From positions 62,256 through 85,414 of the forward strand of contig MU129113.1 in assembly GCA_014904985.1 (NCBI GenBank): a DNA stretch of 23,159 bases, given 5' to 3'. Shown piece after piece: positions 15,082-23,159 of the stretch. The notes under the pieces were generated by a model, which saw only the letters and a list, made by a program, of their open reading frames with translations, was not told where the DNA came from and searched no databases. Origin of the DNA: Hydnum rufescens UP504 (taxonomy: Eukaryota > Basidiomycota > Agaricomycetes > Cantharellales > Hydnaceae). The position numbers and the translations under genes were made by a program. The number at the start of each line of letters is the position of its first letter. Within the stretch, counting starts at the first letter, position 1.

Positions 15082-17514
15082 ATGCCCGACATCGCCCCAA
15101 TAGACAAGAACACCCTCAATGGTTTTTACCGGATCGATCAATTGAAAGGGGACAACTGGCTTCCATGGAAAACTAGGGTCACAGCATTACTCGTGATAGC
15201 TGATCTAACAAAATATATTGACAGCACCTACCCACGTCCCAGTGATGAGTCCCTGATCAAAGAATGGGAGACTTGAGATCTCCAAACTCAATCCTTACTC
15301 CAATTGACCATGGGAGATGAAGAACTCATCCATTTAAGCAGTGCTCAGACCGCGGCCCAAATGTGGATGCAATTACATGACACCAAGGAGCCCAAGGGCA
15401 TTTTTGGAGTAGTTGTGGAAAGGTGAAAATTATTACAAATAATTCCATCTGAATCTACGCTGATAATAGAACATATTGCTGTATTCTGAAAAGCCAAGGA
15501 AAACCTCACAATATTGGGCTATCCACTTCTGGATATAGAATTCACAATATTATTAATCTCCACATTACCGAGCTCATGGAGTTCATTCGAGTCATCTTAT
15601 TTTGGATCCAAAACAAGCGAATCAGAGATCAAATCAGAAGAATTGATTACAATGATTCTAGATGAAGATCGCTGTCACTGTGACAAATCACAGTCTACTG
15701 AGATCACAAAATTAGCCCTGAACAAGGGCAAACAACTGCAGACTCCCAGGGCCATATGCTTGAATTGCTTGAAGCCTGGCCACACAAGGGATCAATGTTG
15801 GGTGAAAGGGGGAGGAAAAGAGGGACAGGGCCCTCAACAAAAGAAGAAGGAGAAAAAGGAGAAGGACAAGGGGGTGAAGGAGGCAAAGTCTATGACACTG
15901 GAGTCGACGAACCAGGCAATCCATCGAGACCCTGAGTACGCACTCAGTGCCAGATCCAGCTCCATGATCTCCAAATCTACATGGCTAATTGACTCAGGCA
16001 TGACATCCCATATTGCGACTAAACGGGAAATGTTTACTGAATTCATTCCTCGGACCAAACTTATCCAAGGAATTGGCAAAAACATGCAACTGGAGGGAAA
16101 AGGCTGAGGCACCGTCACTATTGAAGCTTGATACAATGGGAAATTAATCCCTGTCAAACTACGCAACATCATATATTCCCTGAATGCGGGAAACTGTCTA
16201 CTGTCATCAGCACGGATCGATGAGCTAGGATGGGAAATATGACATAAAAATGGAAAAATCACCATTTTTCCCCCTAATGGACAGCCCGTAATGGAAGGAA
16301 CATTACACAATAGATCATACATATTGGAGGGATGAGTGCAAATGACTGAGACAGCAAATTATGCATCATCAAGTCCTGCACTGATCTCATGGGGAGAGGC
16401 CCACTGGAGATTTGGCCACCTGTCAATCTCAGGGCTCAAAACCCTATTCAATTCCAATATGGTAACAGGAATCAAAGTTGATCCTGATTCAAATCAAGAT
16501 CTTGCGTGCGAGGCTTGTATTCAAGCCAAATTACATCATCAATCATTTCCCAAATCAAGCGATAACTGAGCTGGGAAACCCGGTGATCTCACACATTCTG
16601 ACTTGTGGGGACCAGCAAGAACTGCTTCCATTGGAGGATCGTGGTATTACATATCATTCATCGACGACCATTTGAGACGAATCACCATCAAATTCCTTAA
16701 GGAAAAGTCGGAGGCATGGCAACAAATCCAAAACTATGTTGGTTGGATCGAAACCCAATTAAATCAACTGCCAAAAGCATTTAAATTTGATAATGGTGGT
16801 GAATTTATTGATCAGGATCTCCAAAAATGGTTAGCTGAAAAAGGAATAGAATCTAAAGTTACTGTGCCCCATTCACCCCAACAACATGGAATGGCTGAGC
16901 AGCCGAACTGGACTTTGCTTGAGATCATGCGAGCTATGCTAATTGCCAAAGGTTTACCTAAGAACCTATGGGCAGAGGCAGTTTCATATGCCATGTACAT
17001 CCGAGCACAAAGCCCTACAAGGGCATTACATAATAAAACCCCAATGGAGGTATGGATGGGTATAAAGCCAGACATATCTAATCCCCATGAATTTGGATCT
17101 GACATATGGGTCCTAGATGAGGGCAACCGATTGAAATTAGACCCAAAGGCAAATAAATTCTTTTTTGTCAGCATTGAAGAGGGACCAAGGGCCATTAGGT
17201 ACTACAACCTGAAAACCCACAAACTTTTAATTTCCTGGAACTTCAAATTCAATAATAGCCCCAACACCCCAAGCCAGGTCAATCTTGATCTCCCCATCCC
17301 TTCCGGTAATTCTAATTCTGACTCGGAACATGCTCAAATTGAGGGGGAGCCCCAGGAACCTGAGACTCGCGATACCAATTCTCCACATATTCAAAACAAT
17401 TCAATATCACCCCTGGAACCAACACTGCCCACTCACTGTGGCTTGTGCAAGCATAAGACAATTAACTATGCAAAACTACATAATCCAGGAACGTGGTGTA
17501 AGCAGGATGGTTAA
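15082..17514 (+). pseudogene. Copia gag-protease-integrase frame, eight TGA stops
   Basis: A single frame runs from ATG 15082 to TAA 17512. It encodes Gag with a zinc knuckle (CLNCLKPGHTRDQC, 15758-15799), a protease with the active-site DSG (WLIDSGMTSH, near 15985), a GAG-pre-integrase part (HWRFGHLS, CEACIQAK) and the integrase core with HSDLWGPA, FDNGGEF and HGMAEQ carrying the D, D and E residues. In-frame TGA occurs at 15274, 15424, 15487, 16105, 16129, 16240, 16333 and 16567, with no TAA or TAG before the end. Near the catalytic Glu, AEQPNW has Gln and Trp where the family normally has Arg, each a one-step CpG change from CGG. The frame ends at INYAKLHNPG, the usual linker before RT. 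Confidence 0.9.
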
Positions 17515-18720
17515 GAACCAATCCAACCACTGTCCATGTCGTTGAGGATAGGACAAAAGAAGGGAGCCATGGGGACAATTCGAATATTCAGGTCTGGGGA
17601 AATGAAGGTCTTTCTGGTTAATAGAAAATCCCAATGAACAGTGGTTGCTCAAGGGAATAAATCAGTGTCACAAAATTAAGATGTCAAGGCCACACCCTGA
17701 AGTCGTCCTCTTGACTATTCAGTCTTAATGCAGCTGTACACAGTCTTGACAAGTGGGAAATCTCCTCCAAACAGTGGCAATACTACAGTGCCTCAGACTG
17801 TGATAGGGGGAAAAACCAAATATTTACATGCCCCCTCCCCTTTATATACATTCCAGACCACAATTCAAAATTACAGAAGAAAAGTGGAGATAAGGGAAGC
17901 ATAATGAAAAAGAAATGAAGTCAAAAGCTTCAAAACTGGTGGAGATATTCAAGGATCAAGTGAAAAAGAGACAAAAAACACTTTACAAGGCATTACTCCC
18001 TTGAAACTGGATAGATTCCCTTAAGGAATGATGGAATAGGTCGCCCTGAGTGCCCTTTGTATCGGAATTAAGAGGGCCAGAACCAATTTGTCATTTGTGT
18101 TGGTGGAGCAAGGGGGGAGTCATGAGGAAGGGGTTGTCTTGTGAAAAATGGAGTTCTCGTCTGTTCGTTTTTCCCTTGGTACCGTTCGATGTGAATTTTT
18201 AACAGCTTTCAGGGAGTGGTACTCGCGAACAAATCTGATAAGAATTGGCTTCGAAAATCAAGAAATACTCCTTCAGAGTATGAATCATGGAAAGATTATT
18301 GTACAGGGACCGCATTTTTGATCCGTTCATTTTGTGTTTGGTACCATTCGATAGGTACGATTCGTATCTTTCTGGGCGCAGTCGTTCCGAGTCGATCCGA
18401 TCAAAACTGACAGAGAAATTTGAGAAATACTCCTCTAGAGTGACATAATCCCTTTCTGGATCATGTGATGGGTCCACGGGTCCAGAATGAAGGCCAGGCA
18501 CAGTCCGCATCATTACATAATCACAATTCTTCACCCTTAAGGCAAAGGAACGATGTGGAATGGTGGGTTTTGGATGCGTAGAATTTGGATTGCTTCTCCA
18601 ATGAATGAAGGGTGTGAAAATTAAGAATTGGATGGATGTTCAGTCCATTTGTTTGGTTGTAAAATTGGCCTTGGATGGTGTTTCTATGGTGTAGGGATTT
18701 ATCCCTCCAACAGCGGAAGG
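17515..18720. other. Non-coding insertion between integrase and RT
   Basis: Copia elements usually have only a short linker between INYAKLHNPG and the RT start. Here about 1.2 kb intervene with no copia-like protein. The stretch contains a CTTTATATAC TATA-like site near 17841, a purine run GCAAGGGGGGAG near 18110 resembling an LTR-element polypurine tract, and imperfect direct repeats (GGTACCGTTCGAT near 18179 and GGTACCATTCGAT near 18340; AGAAATACTCCT near 18261 and 18422). It may be a nested, decayed LTR fragment. I could not define its ends or a target duplication. Confidence 0.5.
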
Positions 18721-18734
18721 AAATAGTACCTGCT

Positions 18735-20373
18735 CAACAAAATAAACCTGATGAACTAAGCCCCGAGGGTGACATGACCAACCATGTCAGGTCATTAATT
18801 TCAGGCAAAAAGTCAATATTTGACCAGCCTAATACACTAAAGGATGTGATGAAATCCCCAGACTGGCCGCAATGGGAAAGGCAATTCAAAGCAAACTGCA
18901 AATGCTCCAGGAAAAAGGGACCTGGAGACTTGAATCCTTACCCACGGACCGACAGGCAATTGGCAATCATTGGACATTCAAAAGAAATTTGATGTCAATG
19001 GGAATCTATCACGATTCAAAGCCTGATTAGTTGCTCAGGGATTCACTCAGATCCCTGGTCAAGATTTTGACCAGATGTTTTCTCTGGTAATGTGCATGGA
19101 CTCATTATGTAATCTAATTGCTACTGCCACCATCCTAGACCTTGAAATGGGTCAAATGGACATAAGGGGTGCATATTTAAATGGCAATCTACATGAATCT
19201 ATATACATGTGACAGCCTGAGGGATATGAAGATGGGACAAACAGAGTTGCCCAATTGGTCCACACACTCTACGGACTTAAACAATCAGGCTGAGAATGGA
19301 ACACGAAATTCAATGCTTACATAACTGGCACCTTAAAATACACCCAGTTGCTGAATGATCACTGTGTTTACATAAGGTGCAAAGGCAAAGAATTTGATAT
19401 AATTGCCATTTGGGTAGACGATGTCATCTTCATCTCATCATCAAAGGCGCGATTAGATGCAGCCAAGGATGAAATCAGACATGAATTCGAGACCACGGAC
19501 CAGGGGACACCACGTCTATTACTTGGAATTGAAATCAATAGAAACCGAGAAAGGAAATCGATCATGATCTCTCAGGGTCAATATATTAGGAAAATCCTAG
19601 ATCGATACAACATGTCCCAAAGCGGAACATCTGTCACTCCACTACCGGCTTCCATCCAGTTCCACCTGACAAATGACGATAATAAATTCGAGTGCCCAGA
19701 ATTATATTGGGCAGCCATAGGCTCCTTAATGTATGCCGCTATTGGAACATGACCCGACATTGCTTATGCAATACAATCCCTGTCTCAATTTTCCCATAAT
19801 CTGTCCAATGAACATTGGCACGCAGTCAAACACCTATTTAGGTATCTACAAGGAACTAAAGACATGGGGATTACATACGATCAATGCAGGGGAAGTGCCA
19901 CCATAGCCATATCCAGATTTTCGGATGCTGATTGGGCATCAAACGAAATTGATCAGAAATCAATTTCCGGATATACCTTTTTACTCAGTGGAGGAGCAAT
20001 ATCATGGACTTCCAAAAAGCAGTCCATTGTGGCCCTATCATTGATGGAGGCGGAATATATTGCTGCTACCTTAGCTACAAAGCAAATAATATGGCTATGA
20101 AACTTCTTTGATGCCCTAGGTTTTACCCAATCCAGACCTTTGGAACTACACATTGATAATCAATTGGCAATTGCCCTGATGGAAAATCCCCAATTTCATG
20201 CGTGATCAAAACACATTGATGTACAATTTCATTTCATTCGGGAAACAATACAATGAGGCATAGCGACAGTCCATTGGTGCCCTACAAATGAAATGACCAC
20301 AGACATATTTACAAAGTCACTCCCGCACCCGAAACTTGAACAATTACAGACAGACTTAGGAATGGCATCGGTC
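18735..20373 (+). pseudogene. Copia reverse transcriptase-RNase H, frameshifted with seven TGA stops
   Basis: RT begins with the NTLKDVMKSPDWPQW region. A one-base loss near 18890 and another near 18980 shift the frame twice; from 18991 to the end it is uniform. Motifs are VAQGFTQIPGQDFDQMF, MDIRGAYLNG, LYGLKQSG, WVDDVIFIS (19408-19434, the catalytic DD) and LLLGIEI. RNase H follows with FSDADWAS, SLMEAEYIAA and HIDNQLAIAL supplying the acidic residues. In-frame TGA codons at 19024, 19210, 19291, 19750, 20098, 20203 and 20254 fall where copia elements mostly have Arg (for example GT-stop-PDIAYA, HA-stop-SKHID). The TGA at 20374 is near the normal end. Confidence 0.9.
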
Positions 20374-20374
20374 T

Positions 20375-20383
20375 GAGGGGGAG
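20375..20383 (+). other. Polypurine tract
   Basis: GAGGGGGAG lies directly before the 3' LTR, the expected position for priming plus-strand synthesis. Confidence 0.8.
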
Positions 20384-20588
20384 TATTGGAATGAATACAT
20401 CCCGATATGGGAATAAACCCAGAACCTTCTGGAAAGATCTAAGACCATCCAGGACTGTATAGGCCCGTCTACATCCGTTATTCCCATATATACTCGAACC
20501 CCGTAGAAACATGTATTCATATATAAATACCAAGATTTTACTTGGTAAATCATAGTGTTGTTTTCTCTAAAAGACTTATATCTTAACA
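20384..20588 (+). repeat. Copia 3' LTR
   Basis: This is a 205-bp copy of 14837-15041 with 12 transitions and no indels. All differences are TG/CA, CG/TG or CG/CA alternatives. Direct flank AGCCC follows at 20589. Confidence 0.92.
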
Positions 20589-20593
20589 AGCCC
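20589..20593. repeat. Copia target-site duplication, right copy
   Basis: AGCCC matches 14832-14836. Confidence 0.85.
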
Positions 20594-20838
20594 ATGTTGG
20601 AAGACTATGAACTATCACACAGATGACTTCTTTTGTTGGTGCTGAAATTACTGGTGTCTTGGACCCCAAAACTGCAAGTGACATCCATAGCACTCATGGG
20701 GAAGATCTCCTAGATGAAGAAGACAAAGGAGAGATGAATCCTAATGGCTATGACAGTGATGGTGAACAGACTGTGGGACTAGGAGATGTTGAGGCTAAGG
20801 GATGGGGGAAGAGGATGTCTGAGCCCATTACCAAAAAG
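20594..20838 (+). pseudogene. Hypothetical acidic protein, 3' part, between copia and element 2
   Basis: The stretch continues the gene cut by copia. A frame starting at ATG 20623 encodes an acidic sequence (STHGEDLLDEEDKGEMNPNG, then YDSDGEQTVGLGDVEAKGWG) and runs into the left end of element 2 at 20839. It is not in frame with the 14663 piece after removing copia, so an intron, a frameshift or two separate genes are possible. No family recognised. Confidence 0.4.
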
Positions 20839-21024
20839 CACCAGGCTGGTCAGTCACATAGGGGACCTAATTTAGGTACCACTTTCGGGGCAGAAAATGG
20901 TACCTAAGAGGTCCCCCAGACCTTTCGGCCGAAATCAAGCCATTCCAATTCAGTTTTTTTGGCCATCTATTGGCCAATCCATGGCTGTGCTAGATTATTT
21001 GTTTATTTACTATTGTTTGTTTAC

Positions 21025-21058
<34 letters not shown>

Positions 21059-21342
21059 TACTATTATTATATACATATTATGCTATATACATATCATCCC
21101 CCCCCCCCCTGGGGTTTGCCACCACAGGGGGGGGCATAGTTCATGCAGGCCATGCACCTGCATATACCCACCACACCCGCCGCAGCGGGTGGGGTCCATA
21201 TGCCCCGGTCAGGGTCGGTTCCATTTGGGCACTCCCTTGAAGGGGTCAGTCTTCATTTGTGGGGCTTCATTCATGGTAATTGTTTGCCGCATCTCGTTTG
21301 GCGGGTTCTCCTTGGGGGCTTGCGGGGGTTCTGGTTCAGAAT

Positions 21343-21458
21343 CTAGAGAAATAAATGATGAAATGTTAGTAGAACAGCAATGCAGCGCAAAAAGAGCAGC
21401 CTATGCTGCTCTTTTTGTGCCACAAGAATAAGAAATAAAAAAAATAAAAGAGACATAC
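21343..21458 (-). other. Element 2 intron equivalent to L4
   Basis: This 116-nt intron has donor AAG|GTATGT at 21458, branch CTACTAAC near 21365-21372 and acceptor TCTCTAG at 21343. Hairpin 21385-21420. The length is identical to element 1 L4 although many bases differ, and its donor context (AAG) is better than in element 1 (AAA). Confidence 0.75.
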
Positions 21459-21464
21459 CTTTGT

Positions 21465-21500
21465 AGTACCCCACACCCGCTGCGGGAGTGTGGGGTACTG
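21465..21500. repeat. Exon-end palindrome, element 2, AGTACCCCACAC type
   Basis: AGTACCCCACACCCGC pairs with GGGAGTGTGGGGTACT around a short centre, directly exon-side of the intron donor. It corresponds to 2791-2825 in element 1. Confidence 0.83.
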
Positions 21501-21629
21501 GGACCATGTACTCCAGGTCATCCGTACGACTGGTCATACGGGTCTTCTCTGTGCCCCGTCATTCGGGCGTCGATAAGTGGGGTTGCAGGGGGTTTTGTGT
21601 CAGTATTCATTTGCAAAGAGACTTGAGAC

Positions 21630-21736
21630 CTAGATGATACGACTTTTAAATTAGTTAAAAATTAAAGAACATGCAAAAAGAGCAGCTTTTGCTGCTCTTT
21701 TTGCGTGGCTGTAGGTAGTGGGGGGGAGGAACTCAC
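21630..21736 (-). other. Element 2 intron equivalent to L3
   Basis: This 107-nt intron has donor ATCAG|GTGAGT at 21736 and acceptor CATCTAG at 21630. The hairpin GCAAAAAGAGCAGC-TTTT-GCTGCTCTTTTTGC is at 21673-21704. Same length as element 1 L3. Confidence 0.72.
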
Positions 21737-21799
21737 CTGATATGGAACCACACACCTGCTGTGGTGGGTGTGTGATTCCTGGCGTGTCAATTGACGCAG

Positions 21800-22030
21800 T
21801 CGCATCCTCGTTTGGCGCGGTGCCATATATCGTGTCGTTGGGTTGCTGTGTCGCGTTGCCGTGCATCGTGCTGCCATGTTGTGTTGCCATGCATCGTGCT
21901 GCCGTCGCATTGCCGTACCTGTGCTGCCGTGTCGCGTTGCCATACATTGCACTGCGTTGCGTTGCCGTATGCTGTGCTGCCGTGTCACGTTCCATGCATT
22001 GCGCTGCCGTGTCACATTCCTGTGCGTCAG
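21800..22030. repeat. GC-rich minisatellite in an element 2 exon
   Basis: Degenerate repeats around GCTGCCGTGTCGCGTTGCC and GCCATGCATCGT fill the exon. It occupies the position of the element-1 minisatellite at 3120-3315 but with a different repeat unit. Cys/Ala/Val-rich ORFs here are artefacts. Confidence 0.75.
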
Positions 22031-22064
22031 GTTCCCATTTGGGCTCTTGTTGTGAGGCCTCAAT

Positions 22065-22168
22065 CTAAAATAAATAAAGGCATGTTAGTAAAAAATTCTA
22101 AAGCAGCGCAAAAAGAGCAGCTTTCGCTGCTCTTTTTGCGCCATTGTATCTACTAAAAAAATACTCAC
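22065..22168 (-). other. Element 2 intron equivalent to L1
   Basis: This 104-nt intron has donor CAAG|GTGAGT at 22168, branch ACTAAC near 22084 and acceptor ATTTTAG at 22065. A perfect 16-bp hairpin is at 22106-22141. Same length as element 1 L1. The palindrome GACCACACACC...GGTGCGTGGTC follows on the exon side at about 22173-22204. Confidence 0.75.
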
Positions 22169-22219
22169 CTTGTGACCACACACCGCAGAGGTGGGTGCGT
22201 GGTCATGCGCTTGCCTTTT

Positions 22220-23159
22220 CAGGCGGTTGCTTGTTGTGGTTGCAGAGATGGAAGCAAGATGCAGATTCAATGCCAGACAATTGCTGATACTCAAGAAGCG
22301 CCCAAGCACTGGCGCTGCAAGCACAGCACACAATAGTACCAAGCATGTGTATATTTAAAATAAATACTATATAATAAATATTTGTCCAGGAACACCCAAA
22401 GAAGGCGATGATAATGAGTCAGAGCCCAATAAGGCATGAGATGGCGAATTGCAGAGTGGATTGGGCCACTTCTATGCATCGGAATTGGCCCAAATTTAAA
22501 TATAGTAGTGTTATATATACACTCTACATGGGCGATTGATTATCTTGGACGATCCTCGCATTTTTCAATTTTTCACTTAGAACAGCACACATATATAGTG
22601 GGGGAAAACAAAAAATTGTGGTGATAATGACAGATTAAACTAAATACCTATATAATAAATACCGGAAATTGGGTGATACCAGGAACACCCAAAGAAGCGC
22701 GCACTGCTCGCGAAGAACCGTCAGAAGCCCAAAATAAGGCATGGATGGCGATTGCAGAGTGAGTTGCCGGACTATCTATGTGGACCATACAGGAGCGCAT
22801 TAGAGCACAAATCATAAGAAGACTAGTAAAGTAGTGTTATATAGTAGCCGCTACTCACACGTATAGTCTGGCATCGTCATTATGCATTTTTAATTTTTTC
22901 ATATGCCTTCAATTTCCTCTAAATATAAAGGGAATTGAAGGGTGTGCCACATATTGAAAAATGCGATTATTGTGTCCAAGATACGAAATACAAATCGCCA
23001 TAACGCCGTCGTGTTAAGGGGTGTAAAAATAAACTTATTTGGCCTTTACTATAAATTTTAAATTGGGCAAATTCTGATGTGTCATGAAGTTGGCAAACAA
23101 TCCACTCTGCAATTAGCCATCTCATGCTTATTGAGCTCTGACTCATTATCATCAAAAAT
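22220..23159. repeat. Rearranged central palindrome region of element 2
   Basis: 22240-22576 matches the left arm of the element-1 palindrome. At 22577 the match breaks, and a diverged second left-arm copy begins near 22640 (CTATATAATAAATA, AGGAACACCCAAAGAAG, AATAAGGCATGGATGGCG). It runs to a second turn point near 22910-22935 (CTTCAATTTCC...GGGAATTGAAG). A right arm then leads to the window end, whose last 60 bases match 4370-4420 closely. The inner copies are far more diverged than the outer parts. Confidence 0.7.

Larger units (their letters stand above)
14837..20588 (+). mobile_element. Ty1/copia LTR retrotransposon, complete in outline but inactivated
   Basis: The element is 5,752 bp, with 205-bp LTRs, a 5-bp AGCCC duplication and the copia order gag, protease, integrase, RT, RNase H. 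It carries 15 in-frame premature TGA codons, at least two single-base frameshifts in the RT and an insertion of about 1.2 kb between integrase and RT. The LTRs differ at 12 positions, every one a transition inside a CG/TG/CA dinucleotide, and are otherwise identical. Insertion was therefore recent on the ordinary substitution scale and decay was CpG-directed. It interrupts a small hypothetical gene. Confidence 0.92.
20839..23159. mobile_element. Element 2: left portion of a second copy of the element-1 family
   Basis: It starts CACCAGGCTGGTCAGTCAC, as element 1 does, and follows the same order: TIR with foldback, TTA tract and C run, then minus-strand introns and exon-end palindromes, then the left arm of the central palindrome. 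It has three introns where element 1 has four. From about 22577 it diverges into a degenerate second copy of the palindrome arm and then a right arm reaching the window end. Its right TIR is outside the window, so length and target duplication are unknown. Confidence 0.85.

Noticed and set aside
15274..20256. UGA reassigned to Arg or read through in the copia element
   Set aside because: Intact CGA codons remain in the same frames, LTR differences show CpG transitions independently, and frameshifts are also present. Decay is the simpler explanation.

Overview
The window reads as repeat-rich nuclear DNA from a filamentous fungus, most likely an Agaricomycete basidiomycete. The evidence is introns of about 50-60 nt, a KDZ-family transposase with the cysteine-cluster N-terminus common in mushrooms, an HNH-nuclease gene of a kind expanded in basidiomycetes, and a Ty1/copia retrotransposon whose decay is concentrated at CpG. 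No rRNA, tRNA or CRISPR array was seen.

Layout. 1-1890: degraded coding remnants. 1895-7877: one minus-strand HNH-nuclease gene, cut in two by a 4.8-kb terminal-inverted-repeat element (element 1, about 2226-7005). The insertion lies inside what would otherwise be a 49-nt intron of the HNH gene. 7878-9440: no recognisable gene. 9531-10245: five tandem copies of a 131-152 bp unit, followed by a KDZ transposase gene (10397-13821, + strand, five introns or intron-like junctions and one frameshift). 13822-14650: GGGGCCCC-rich DNA and possible minus-strand exons. 14663-20838: a small hypothetical gene split by a complete but dead copia element (14837-20588, 205-bp LTRs, AGCCC target duplication). 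20839 to the window end: the left part of element 2, a second copy of the element-1 family.

The most unusual object is the element-1/element-2 family. It encodes no transposase. It is built around a large central palindrome, and each arm is a series of units pointing outward. Each unit has (a) a low-complexity exon ending in a GC-rich palindrome of the type ACCACACCCGC...GCGGGTGTGGT, immediately followed by (b) a spliceosomal-type intron of about 92-116 nt. The introns have a consensus donor (AAG|GTAAGT or AAG|GTGAGT), a TACTAAC-like branch site and a TTCTAG acceptor, and most contain a perfect or near-perfect hairpin of the form GCGCAAAAAGAGCAGC-loop-reverse complement. Left-arm introns are readable only on the minus strand and right-arm introns only on the plus strand. 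Stem bases vary in a compensatory way between units, and the three introns seen in element 2 have exactly the lengths of their element-1 counterparts. I know of no named element with this design.

A second clear signal is CpG-specific decay of the copia element. All 12 differences between its LTRs fall in eight dinucleotides explained as former CpGs, and all 15 premature stops in its coding frame are TGA, several at positions where the family has arginine (CGA to TGA). The KDZ and HNH genes do not show this pattern, so the mutational process seems targeted or older than those genes.
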